DNA from: Mactra quadrangularis
Lineage: Eukaryota > Mollusca > Bivalvia > Venerida > Mactridae
DNA length: 64,000 nucleotides
Assembly (NCBI GenBank): GCA_025267735.1
Contig: CM046298.1
Span: 36,455,264 to 36,519,263, forward strand
Direction of reading: 5' to 3'
Shown here: positions 39,082-49,900 of the stretch, one piece after another
Numbering within the stretch: the first letter of the stretch is position 1
Layout: the number at the start of each line of letters is the position of its first letter
Program-made: the position numbers and the translations under genes
Notes under the pieces: generated by a model
The model's database searches: none
Told to the model about the DNA's origin: nothing
Seen by the model: only the letters and a program-made list of their open reading frames with translations

Positions 39082-39302
39082 TACTTTTGGCATTCAACAT
39101 TTATACTAATAGCACATATGAACATTGTAAAAAGTAAATGAGGATATGTCAATAAAATATGCTTAAACTAATAAGGTGTTATAATATTTCCCTCTTAAAT
39201 ATTTGTTTTTAATGAAACTGGCAATATTTGTTTACACGTATGACCTTGAGCGTGTTCAGTTACCTTGAACGTTCCAAAACGTTCCGTAACGGAAGTGTCG
39301 GA

Positions 39303-39422
39303 ACAACTCAACCCATAGACAACTCATCCCGAGACAACTCAATTACCAACTGACGGATTGAGTTGTCCAGACTATGAGTTGAGTATTGCACGAGTTGCGT
39401 TGTCTTCGGGTTGAGTTCTTCC
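39303..39422. repeat. Small palindrome of GACAACTCAACCC motifs
   Basis: About 120 bp. The left arm has three copies of (A/G)ACAACTCA; the right arm has the complement (GGATTGAGTTGTCC, GGGTTGAGTTCTTCCG). The outer ends pair as CGGAA(C/G)AACTCAACCC. The same motif in both directions bounds the minisatellite at 62350-63430, so both belong to one family. Confidence 0.6.
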
Positions 39423-40170
39423 GTACCCGTAACTTTAGCTAACAGTAGTTACTGAACACAGGGCTGGTAACTTATTAGTTGGCATTAACAACTGAAATTT
39501 GATGTAAATCAAAGCGCTGGAAGTATTAACACTAGTTATGTAAGTCACCATAGAAATACATCCACACAATGCAAAAACGTGATTTGTATCTATAAAAAGC
39601 ACAATTTCTTATACTTTTTTTTATTTTGCGTCAAAGAAATCAATTTCAGGGACATCGCACAATGATATTGGTTATTGCAGTCAAATAAAATACAGTACTG
39701 GCGTTAAATCGTAATCTGTCTTTTACTAGGTAAGAGGTGCTTAACACTTACTGGCATTTCATTCGGAACTACTCGGCCATTCACTAAGAATAACCTCAGA
39801 CATATTTCGACGTCATTTTGGAACTACCTTTGTGTCACACATCAAAACAAAATACTTCAACCAGTGCTGAAGTAAACATATCCACGATTGTTTAGGCGGA
39901 GATAAATGTCTCGTTTTAGTCCATACATTTTAAATGGACGAGTAAATGATATCTGCTGGACAATATATATGTACATAAGTATTTACAAAGACTTATCTGT
40001 TTCGACAAGAACTATTTTGCATAACCGTTACACGTACGCCTCATGTATGCTTCGCCTCGAGTATGTCGTAAAACCTTGTAATATTGGTGGACCTCCACGA
40101 ATCCTTCCGAGATTATTCATTCAATGAATGGTCGAGGTGTTCCGTATGATTGGCATTTCACTCATTATAA
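39423..40170. other. Intergenic, 3' of the SPATA18-like gene
   Basis: No gene seen. Bases 39760-39905 resemble the complement of 44065-44220 (shared TTTTGGAACTA and AGTGCTGAAGTAAACAT-like stretches), so both are copies of an unnamed dispersed repeat. Confidence 0.5.
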
Positions 40171-40181
40171 CCATTTTAAGT

Positions 40182-40191
40182 TTTATTTATT
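40182..40191 (-). terminator. Polyadenylation signals of the SPATA18-like gene
   Basis: Two overlapping AATAAA hexamers on the minus strand, about 80 bases after the stop codon at 40266. Confidence 0.55.
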
Positions 40192-40265
40192 CTCTCATTA
40201 TAATCAAATACAAACGTTTTTGCTTGATCGAGAGAAATTTTCAAAGTCATAAAATGACTAAAATC

Positions 40266-40955
40266 TCATGGTGCAGTTGGCATTCTGTTGGCCTTCTTGT
40301 TTCTCCACATCACTGTTAAATTCCCTTGATTTACTTCGTCATCATTCACCTCGCTCAAAGGTCTGCTGAATCTACCTTGATCACGAGAAAGGTTGCGCGA
40401 TGTTTCGAGATTATCTGCTGTATATGGCGCACGTGAAGAATAAGGATCGAAATATGGAGATCTTGGAATGGTCGCCTCTCTGTTAGGGGTCCATTTGTAC
40501 ACTTTCGGTGGCGACTCTGTGGATAATATGGAATTAGGCCTGGATTCGACTTTTTTCCACGAGTTTTTGTCTGAAAAATGTGAAGAAGCATCATTTGTTC
40601 GAGCTGTACCGGCATTGCTTCTTGTGGTTGGCGTCCTTGATGGCGATGGCTCTCTTACTGACGCCGCAGTGATAGGTTGTGCCACACCTTTACATATCAT
40701 CGCCCCGCCCTTTTGCAATAGCAGAGCAGGCCACACTAAATAGTCGTATTTATCACCGCCATTCGTTGTATACTTTTTAAATCGATCGGTATCAAAGTCA
40801 GAGCCTCTTTCAAGTTTATCAATGAAAACCATCGGAGGATCTTGAATGCGCATTGACCAGGTGACTTCGATGCATTTCTTTGTATATCGCTTGAGTTCAT
40901 CATGAGTTTCAGTTGACATGTCAATGAAAGTAGGAAGAACATACTGTATAAAAGT
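40266..40955 (-). CDS. SPATA18: SPATA18-like exon 6 (Mieap C-terminal domain)
   Basis: Begins after ...AAATTTCAG in phase 0 with TFIQYVLPTF and ends with TGA at 40266; 229 codons. It holds the family signatures CIEVTWSMRIQDPPM and YDYLVWPALLLQKGG, followed by about 120 residues of low-complexity Ser/Pro/Arg-rich tail. An internal ATG at 40919 would start a shorter open frame, but the reading continues upstream to the acceptor. Confidence 0.85.
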   Translation of the reverse strand, partial: TFIQYVLPTFIDMSTETHDELKRYTKKCIEVTWSMRIQDPPMVFIDKLERGSDFDTDRFKKYTTNGGDKYDYLVWPALLLQKGGAMICKGVAQPITAASVREPSPSRTPTTRSNAGTARTNDASSHFSDKNSWKKVESRPNSILSTESPPKVYKWTPNREATIPRSPYFDPYSSRAPYTADNLETSRNLSRDQGRFSRPLSEVNDDEVNQGNLTVMWRNKKANRMPTAP

Positions 40956-43900
40956 CTGAAATTTACAAAGTCAGTCGATAAATTAGAGCAATCTCCGTAA
41001 ACAGATAAACTTTAGACCGCTGTTTAAGGTCTCACGAAATCACCCAAAGGTGGGAGGGTCACGTTCAGAGGATCTTTGTGTCAACCAATCAATGGATAGC
41101 TTTTATCTTGACGAAAATCTAATTATACATGTAGTATGGGAATTTCCCGATTTCTATTACTAAATCGGTGTTTCCAAACCTTTTTGACAGAGTGTGTTAT
41201 TCATGGACTGTGAAAGGACGATTCGTTGTCGGTTACGTCATGAAAATTGTTACAGCACAGGTTAGCTGTACGTGACCAGTTCTCAGACAATGTCAGAAGT
41301 AAAACAAGCTAATGCGAAAGCCTATACATGTTTACAAACGTTTTGGTTATTTATCGTTTTAGCTTCTATTCAAAATATCGTTTTAAGTACCAATGACATA
41401 GGCGTTTGATTTTACACACCACGTTAAGCGTGGATTTTGTTATTTGACAAAAGAGAGCAAAATAAATTAACATAGCAAATTTTGAAATAAGCCCATGAAA
41501 ATATTTTTCGGCGTTAAGTAAAAATGTTGTTGTCATTAAACCGAACAAAGCCCTGGCTATAAGGGCATGTATATAGCTGTAAATTTGAATGATATATAAA
41601 GAAGAAACATTCAAATAATTGAATTTTAAAATAACAACAACATATTTCGGAGTAATGTGACTTTTATATGTATATACAAATGAATATATTTTGGCTGCGG
41701 ACCGTGCCGCCACATAATGCCGATACTGTTTCCAAGTGCTAGTCAGTTTACAACGCTTAATGATTGTGAATGTACAAGACTTACTTTTTGTAAAGCTGGA
41801 AGACATTCTTCAGCTGTCGTCCTCTGATATAACTTGGCAAGTTGTGATATTTCTTTATTGAGTTGTGGTTGTTGCAATCTGTTGATTATACCTTCATCGT
41901 CCATCCACTGCAAGTACACAAATGCTCTCTCTATTTATTACAGTTTATACATGTACATCTATATAACAGTTATTGATCATACCACACTGGCCAGACAGAA
42001 CAAGTTGGAAAGGACATGGCAGGACTGGAATGGATTTGAGTGGACTGGATGGAACAAAACCGGACAGAACTTGACTGGAGTGGAGTGGGATGAAGCAGAC
42101 AGGACTAGAATGGATTAGACTGGAAATGACTGGGCAGGTTAGGACCAGACAAGACCGCAACAGAGCGGAGCGGACCATACTAGGCAGCACTGGACAGAAC
42201 AGCACGCTCCAGGACTGGACCGGAAATTACGATACATAACAAGACCAGATCAGACAGTTTAAGCAAGTATATGAACAAGGGATGCAGGCAAATCAGTTAG
42301 GTAACTCGGCGACAGTACATGGCCTAGTGTTATAAGTTTTGATGAATGGTGTAAACTACAAAACCTCACCGTTGCTGTTGGATAGAATGCCTCCCCTTCT
42401 ATATTTTGTAATTGTTCATTACCAACGTCTCTACAAAATGTGTAGCTAGCCTGTAGACAAAATGAAAAAAAGAGTTAGACAAAAACAATATTACTACTCG
42501 TTCGATAGTAAGCTATTTTCGCTTTTCTTTGGACACATTAATTTTAACGTGTGTGGAGGTTTTTTACAATTTAAAAATTCTGAAATTCTTTAATAGCAAA
42601 TAATTCTAGCAACTTTTATACAGAACAGGGATCATTATAAGGTTTCGAAATCCAAACTTCTTAGAAAAGTCTTGAAAATTTTCACCCCTGTAGCAAATAT
42701 ATGGATACAAAAATATTGCATGTAATGTAATTGGACGTATAATTAAACTATTGTACTTTTGAAATATCTGGCCTCAGCTTCACAAACAAATTTTAGGTCG
42801 ATATCAATAACAGACTCAGAAGTGTTTTTTCTTCTTTTTTTCTTGCATGCCAATGCAGGTGAAATGACTGTCAAAGGATAAGTGTAATAATAATAAAGAT
42901 ATATAGAATTTTTCATCATAATATACCATGGATTTCATCATAAACCTAATGCTACAAACTCAGATTTCACTTAACTTAACTCAACAGTTCATTAACAGCC
43001 TCAAGTCAATACAATTGAAATAAACCCTTTTAAATATGTTTGTTAGTTTTACTTTCTTTGTATGATATGGCTTTCAAACAACTATTTGAGTTTCTAATGA
43101 TACTTTATTTGTTGTAACATTGATTCAAAATAAGCAAAATTAATGATCGAAATGAAAAACATTGAGTTTGAGTACAAAGTTGAGGTTTGTTTTCATGAAA
43201 CCGGGGCCTGGTACTTAATATCTTGTTAGCATCACTTTTATTGCAGAACTATGTTCATGGGAAATGATTGAACGCAGAACATTAATTTCCAATCCCTTGT
43301 CGAATTCATATCCAAGTTTGTTACATGTACAACTCGCCATGAATATATGATTATTATGATGATGTGATATTAAGGTTAAAACTAAATACTCTTGGAACTA
43401 CACAGTATGGCTTATCGTGGTGCATTAATTTTATGTTTAACATCGGCAGATTACTTACTGTTGAGTAAATAATCTGTAAATTATCTGTAAATAATCAAAC
43501 TTCAGTTCAATAAATCATGCAAAATGTACTGGCCTTCATAATGTGACAAAAATCAAATTTGTTTCATGCAGAGAAAACTCAGTACTTTCAGAATTATCTT
43601 AGTTAATGCGTTTGCGGCGTCCCATAGTTTGTATCACTTACCCTAAGTATTCTTTGTAAGAAAAGAATTATCTCAATTTCATTCCAGCCTATTTGTTTAA
43701 AATAATGAAACGTTTTCTTCCATTCATGTTGATACAGTCCCATATAATTATCTTTGATATTCGCTGATCTTCGTGTATCAGCATCACCTTTTCCACCATG
43801 TGACAATCTAGATCTAAAAATAGAATAGTCAATGATTGGTTTATCTGATCACGTGGTTTGTCAAGTGTACACCACGTGACAATCCAAATCCAATAAAGGA

Positions 43901-46900
43901 ATAGTCATGATTGGCTGATATGATCACGTGGTTGGTCCAGTGTACCATGCTTAGCTATGCTCTCGCTATGTCACAAACTATTTTTAGCGACAATATTGAA
44001 TCCTTTATTTCAATTTTATATACATTTTATATAATTTTATGTACTTAAATCAAAACATTAACCATCGCCTAAACGATTGTGGTATGTTTACTTCAACACC
44101 GGTTAAAGCCTTTGCTTTTGGCACGTCACGCAAAGATAGTTCCAAAATGGCATCTAATTAATTCTGGTGTTAATTTTCTACAAATGGCCAAGGAGTTCCG
44201 AAAAAACTTAGTTATCTCCAGAAATGTTGATCAACGAACATTTTCGGAACTGTTTGAACGGCCCTTCCTAAAAGACCAGAGTTTATCTGAAGTTTTTGTT
44301 AGACATGTTTACGCTGTTCTCTGTAGATAACGCCGTTTCACAGGGCATGGTTAATTTATTTCGTTCAAGATTTAATCTTTACATTTTTACTTAGAAATAA
44401 ACAAATCCTTGACACGTAAACACAGACAGTTCTCAGAAAATGAGTGTATGCGATTCACTGATAAAACTCAGTCATTTTTCCTGGAAACATGTCAGAAATT
44501 CTAAGCAATTTGATTTATGTACGTGGTATCTCATAATATATATATTATTTATACTTCAATGTTTAGTTATTTCGTCGCTATCTGTGGGAAACATACTCAT
44601 CATATTTCAAATAAACCAGAACGGAACATTTCTTTTCTAGAGCTGTCAGAGATTTGAACAATATCGCTGTATCGTCGATATTTATTTTCCGATCAAAACT
44701 TCGATATATGCATTTTGAAATACAATGTATCGATAATAAAGCCTATAAAGGTAAATATATAAAATTCACAATTAAGGGTCAAATTTGTAAGACGAACCTT
44801 CTATCGTAAGCGGAAACAGGTGAGCTGTTATAATATTAACTGATAGGTCTAATACATTAACGGTATCCCCATTGAGAAATTACCTCTAGTCCACAGAAGG
44901 TATAACATTCGTGGCAAATATACATCTATTATAGGAGTTTATGACAACATTAATGGTCAGTATATTATTGCAGTGAAGGTATCGATATATATATATCGGT
45001 GTATCGTCGATATCTATTTCTCGATATATTGATATTGTCGATATGCTTCGAACCTAATCAATGACAGCTCTATTGTTTTTTTATATTGATTTGAATTAGT
45101 CGAAAACTTATGTACATGTACAGGTCGTATTCTAGGTCATGCTTGTTTTTGTACTTTAAACAATGGACTTGCCCACTGAAAAGGTGAATAAGCTGATGCA
45201 TGAACAGCCTTTTACTGATTTAAACATACCATTTTGATAGTTAACATTTATTTTAAATCGTGTATATCCATATTGTAAATTTTATACTATAATATGTTCA
45301 TAAAATAAGAGAAAACTGAGTAACTATAAAATTGTAAAAATAGTTCACCCCTTAATTATGGTGAGTACTGAAACTGACTGTGTTTACATACGCAATGTTT
45401 ACGTGGACGACCAGTATATACAAATGTACATATATTTATAGAACACGTGACAGCTTAGTACAATCAATGGCTTATCTGTATAAAATACACAATACTTGTA
45501 ATAGAACAAATTAAATTTTGGTATAAAATATTTAGTCGCCATTTTTTATAAATCACGTAGTTCAATATAAATTTTCTGCATAGACATAATTTTATTGCAA
45601 AAGAGACATTTGTTCGTAAGCAATATAATATGTACAAACAGAGATAAACTTGTTTTAAAGAATAAACACATTTTAAGTGCAATTAGAAGCCATTTAATAA
45701 CTTGTGTTATAATCAGGGGCGTAGCAAGCCTAAATAGCATGTATAGGCCCGCATTCTAGTGGGGTCCGGGGGAATGCCCCCCCCCCCCCGGAAATTTTTT
45801 TGTACGTCTTTGAGCGTAGGTGCATTTTGGCGTATATCTGAGAACGATAATCAATGTAATAAATCTCCATATTTTTGTACAATTTAGAGAAATATATTTC
45901 AGGCATTAACTGCAATAACAGAAATTCTTTCACTCATTTCTATATATTTAAAAAAAATCAACCATGATATTGACTTCGCATTGTTTCAAATACATATTTA
46001 TGCATGTAGATATATACACATGTATCTTAGATAAATTCCATGTGTCGGCACTTTGTGGATGCAAAAGTGTTTATTATTTTATCTACATCGAATTAGGGAC
46101 AAAACGGACCATGAGACGAAACGGACCATGCCAAAACGGACCAAAGTAGGGACGAAACGGACCATATTTGTGGGACAAAACGGACCATAGTCGGGACAAA
46201 ACGGACCATTGTCGGGCCAAAACGGACCATAGATTATATTACTAGACAATAAATATATTGATTTAATGAAATAAAAGTTGAAGTAGTAAAGAGTAAAAAT
46301 ATTGATATTTTTTCATAACAAAACACATCATATCTTTATTTCACCCTTGCAAACAATTACAATAATAGCTATTGAGTAATCTTCATTTTTTTTTCATGGA
46401 AAACTTCTTATCTTAAATAACACCAAACTGATGACAATTATTGACTAGATCTAATATTAATTGAAAAATATGTTTTGTTAGTTTATTTTATTGGGTTTTT
46501 TTTTCAATAACATCAAACTTATGACAATTATTGACTTCAAAGTGATATCCTTACATTTGATAATTAATGATATTATTATAAGTATGTTTTGTTATATTAT
46601 TGATGATGAATTTATAATGAAGTATATAATTATAACAGTTTTTCTCCTTTTTTTATTCTTATCACGAGTCATTAATGTTCCCAGCAGCTATAAGAATTTT
46701 AAAAACTATCTATAATCATGACAACCTCTGGGTACGAGAATGATCTGTGTAACTGTGCGTATAAGTAATTATAATTTATCTGGAACACGTTTGTCATCAT
46801 ATAGTCATTTCCCAGAGTTATAAGTGGCGTGCAGTACATAGGAAAGAACCTGTGCTGGACAATATAAAGGTAACTTCAAATTAAATCACTCTGATGTATT

Positions 46901-49900
46901 AGCTAATTAGCTCAAGGAAACGGCTTAAAATAGCTTAAGAATAGCTTAAAAACAACGCACAAACAACACGCAAACTGTTAATCACAAATGAGGCTATTTT
47001 AATTACTATTTACACACAATTAAATTACACTAAGACATAAACTATTTATGTGATGTTATTAATCACACACATAATAATTTATAATAATAATGGTTATATT
47101 TTTTCTTATGGTCCGTTTTGTCCCGACAATGGTCCGTTTTGTCCCGAGGAGGACACAGTATAGCTTAAAAACAACGCACAAACAACACGAAAATTGTTAA
47201 TCACTATTGAGGCTATTTTAATTACTATTTACCAACAATTTAATTATACTAAGACATAAAAGATATGTATAATGTTATTAATCACACAATTAATGATTTA
47301 TAATAATAATGATTACATTTCTTCTTATGGTTCGTTTTGTCCCGACAATGGTCCGTTTTGTCCCGACTATGGTCCGTTTTGTCAAACAAATATGGTCCGT
47401 TTCGTCCCTACTTTGGTCCGTTTTGGCATGGTCCGTTTCGTCTCATGGTCCGTTTTGTCCCGGTACCATCTACATCTATGTCCCTGTCTCTGTGTATATG
47501 AAGCAGACCCAATGCAGACAGTCGCTCCCCGGTCATTGTGGAGCGCAAATACGTCTTGATCCTGCGCATGGTGCTAAATGAGCGCTCACAGGAAGCATAT
47601 GTGGCCGGCATGGTCAGTAAAATACTGATTATCGTGTAACACACACGGATAAGCGTCTATGTTTGTTTTGTTCAAGGCTTCTAGTAGGACTGACGGTCGT
47701 TCTTCTGCCATTGCCCATCTAGTTTTCCATCGCCGAATCTCATTTCCAAACGCCTGTCTGGAGATCGGAAGATCGTCGGCAAAAGCACCATAAATCTCTT
47801 CTACCTATGAAATAAAGATTATATATTTTTGCCAACTTTGAATTTAATTAGTGCATATTTGAACCTCATGCAAGTGTCAATACGAAGAAGGGTATTTGCC
47901 CAAGTATTATCATAAATTTAGTCTTAGTACACTCAGTAACTTATATACTTTGTCAGGGAGAGTCGACGACAGAAAGAGTAGTCGAGACTAGGCCATCCTG
48001 GTCTCTTTGTGTGATCACAAATTGTAAAGGTAATATTATGCAGACTTGTACTTTTTAATTATTATGTTTAATGAATAAGAACTTTTGTCTTGTGTTGTAT
48101 TTATTAGATTATTATACCTGCAGTTCCTGGATATCTTTTACAATAGATGGGATAAGCATTTGTGCCTTGAAGCGATCTTCGTTCTTCAAAATACGTGTAT
48201 TCATTTCTGTCAGTAAGTGGTCCAAAACGCATAATACATGGAAATCTGCCAATAGTGACTAAGGGCTTGAACTGCGTAATTGGCTCTATGCTGTTGTCTC
48301 CCTATCTGCCGTGGAACTGATGGTTCAATCTAAAAAATTTAATGATATAATGATTTAGGGGTTTTAGAATACATGAACTTTATTTGTTTTAAGGATATTT
48401 ATAAACAAATAATCAGGAAGTTAAAACTAGGGAGACCTTTTTTCATAGGGAGTATGAGGCGGCTGACCGTTACTAACATACATGTAATTATAACTTACTG
48501 TTTAAACCGGTCAAGAAACATTGAACTGAACAAAACATAATTTTCAACGTACCTGGAACTCGTTTGCAAGATCTTTTGCCTCTTCGAAGATGGCATCCCA
48601 AACAAGCTGGTCCGCCCGCTCCTCTCGAAATATCTGCATTACAACTTTTGTCTCCCGTATCGCCTCCAGTAGATCCATGTCAGCCTTGAATGAAATTGTT
48701 TTAAGAACGTATTAAGACACTGCAAGCAATTTTATTTATGCAGTAAATTGACACTCGCAATAAACAAAATATAAATCAAATAAAACATATGAGATCAATT
48801 AATTTCATATCCATTACGATCCATGCTTTATTTCATCTACAAAACGTTATTTTACTTCGCAATACTTTTTATACCCTCGAAGGAATGTCATATTGTTTTT
48901 GGTCTGTTTGTTAGTGTATCTGTTTGTCTGTCACAAAACTTTAACCTATAACCTCTAAACTTCACATGTGCATGCACTGTGATGAGCTCTACTCACCAGA
49001 CCCACTTAGAGGTCACGGGGTCATAGGTGAAAAGGCCCCCTCTTGGGCATGGCGTTCATTCGAAAATAGCGCTTGTTTTGATTTAAAAATAAAATCTAGA
49101 AGTAAAATTGTATATTTTACCCATAATAATCAGTATTTAATTCGCCTTATACATGTACTAGCTTTCATATTATTACATACAAAAAAAATAACATTCTGTC
49201 ATAAAAATATACCTTTTGTAAGATTGCAGTAAGACCAACCAAATTGCTCAGAATATGTTCAGTGTTTACATTCATCAGTTATTTCAGACAATATCTGATC
49301 ACCGCAAAACTGAATTAAGTTCATTTTGAATGTCCGGCGATGTATATTTTGCATTTGACTGTGCGTTGGATAGATGATCTGCCAGGATATGGTCATGCTT
49401 TGCTTTGCTTTGAAGGATGGCCATGAAATTACTTTTGTCTTCTGTGTGACCCCTGATAGCTATATTTTGTTTACCTAGCAGTACCAATGTTTCTATAATC
49501 TCATTGAGTATGTGCCTGTTTTTTTCAACGTTGTTCTTAACAGATGAAGTCATTTGGGAATTAATTGATTCCTTCTTGTCAGAGACTATGTCCTTGAAAT
49601 TATCTGCTAACACTAAGGAGGTTTTGTGGGACTCTTCGCCGGAATGCCTTCTTACGTATGCTGAAAAGTTTTTCCAGTCGTTTACGGGACTACTTTTAAA
49701 TGCTTTTTCCTTCCCTTCCGATGGTCCAAACAAAAGACATGGCGCACAGAATACGGCATCTTTTACACGAGTAACGTAACCACGCAAACTCCGTAATCCA
49801 ATTTGCACTAAACCTTCTTTCTTTTCCGCCAATCAGTCTGTAACAACAAAAAAACACACCTTTTTAATTAAAAATGAGTATGATAAAAGAAAAAAAATCT

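Noticed and set aside
41366..41806. 146-codon minus-strand open frame
   Set aside because: It begins within SPATA18-like exon 5 and reads through the donor into intron 5. The intronic part has no features.
47408..47644. 78-codon frame joining hAT and GGACCAT-repeat sequence as a fusion protein
   Set aside because: The last third is translation across the boundary of the nested element, not a designed fusion.
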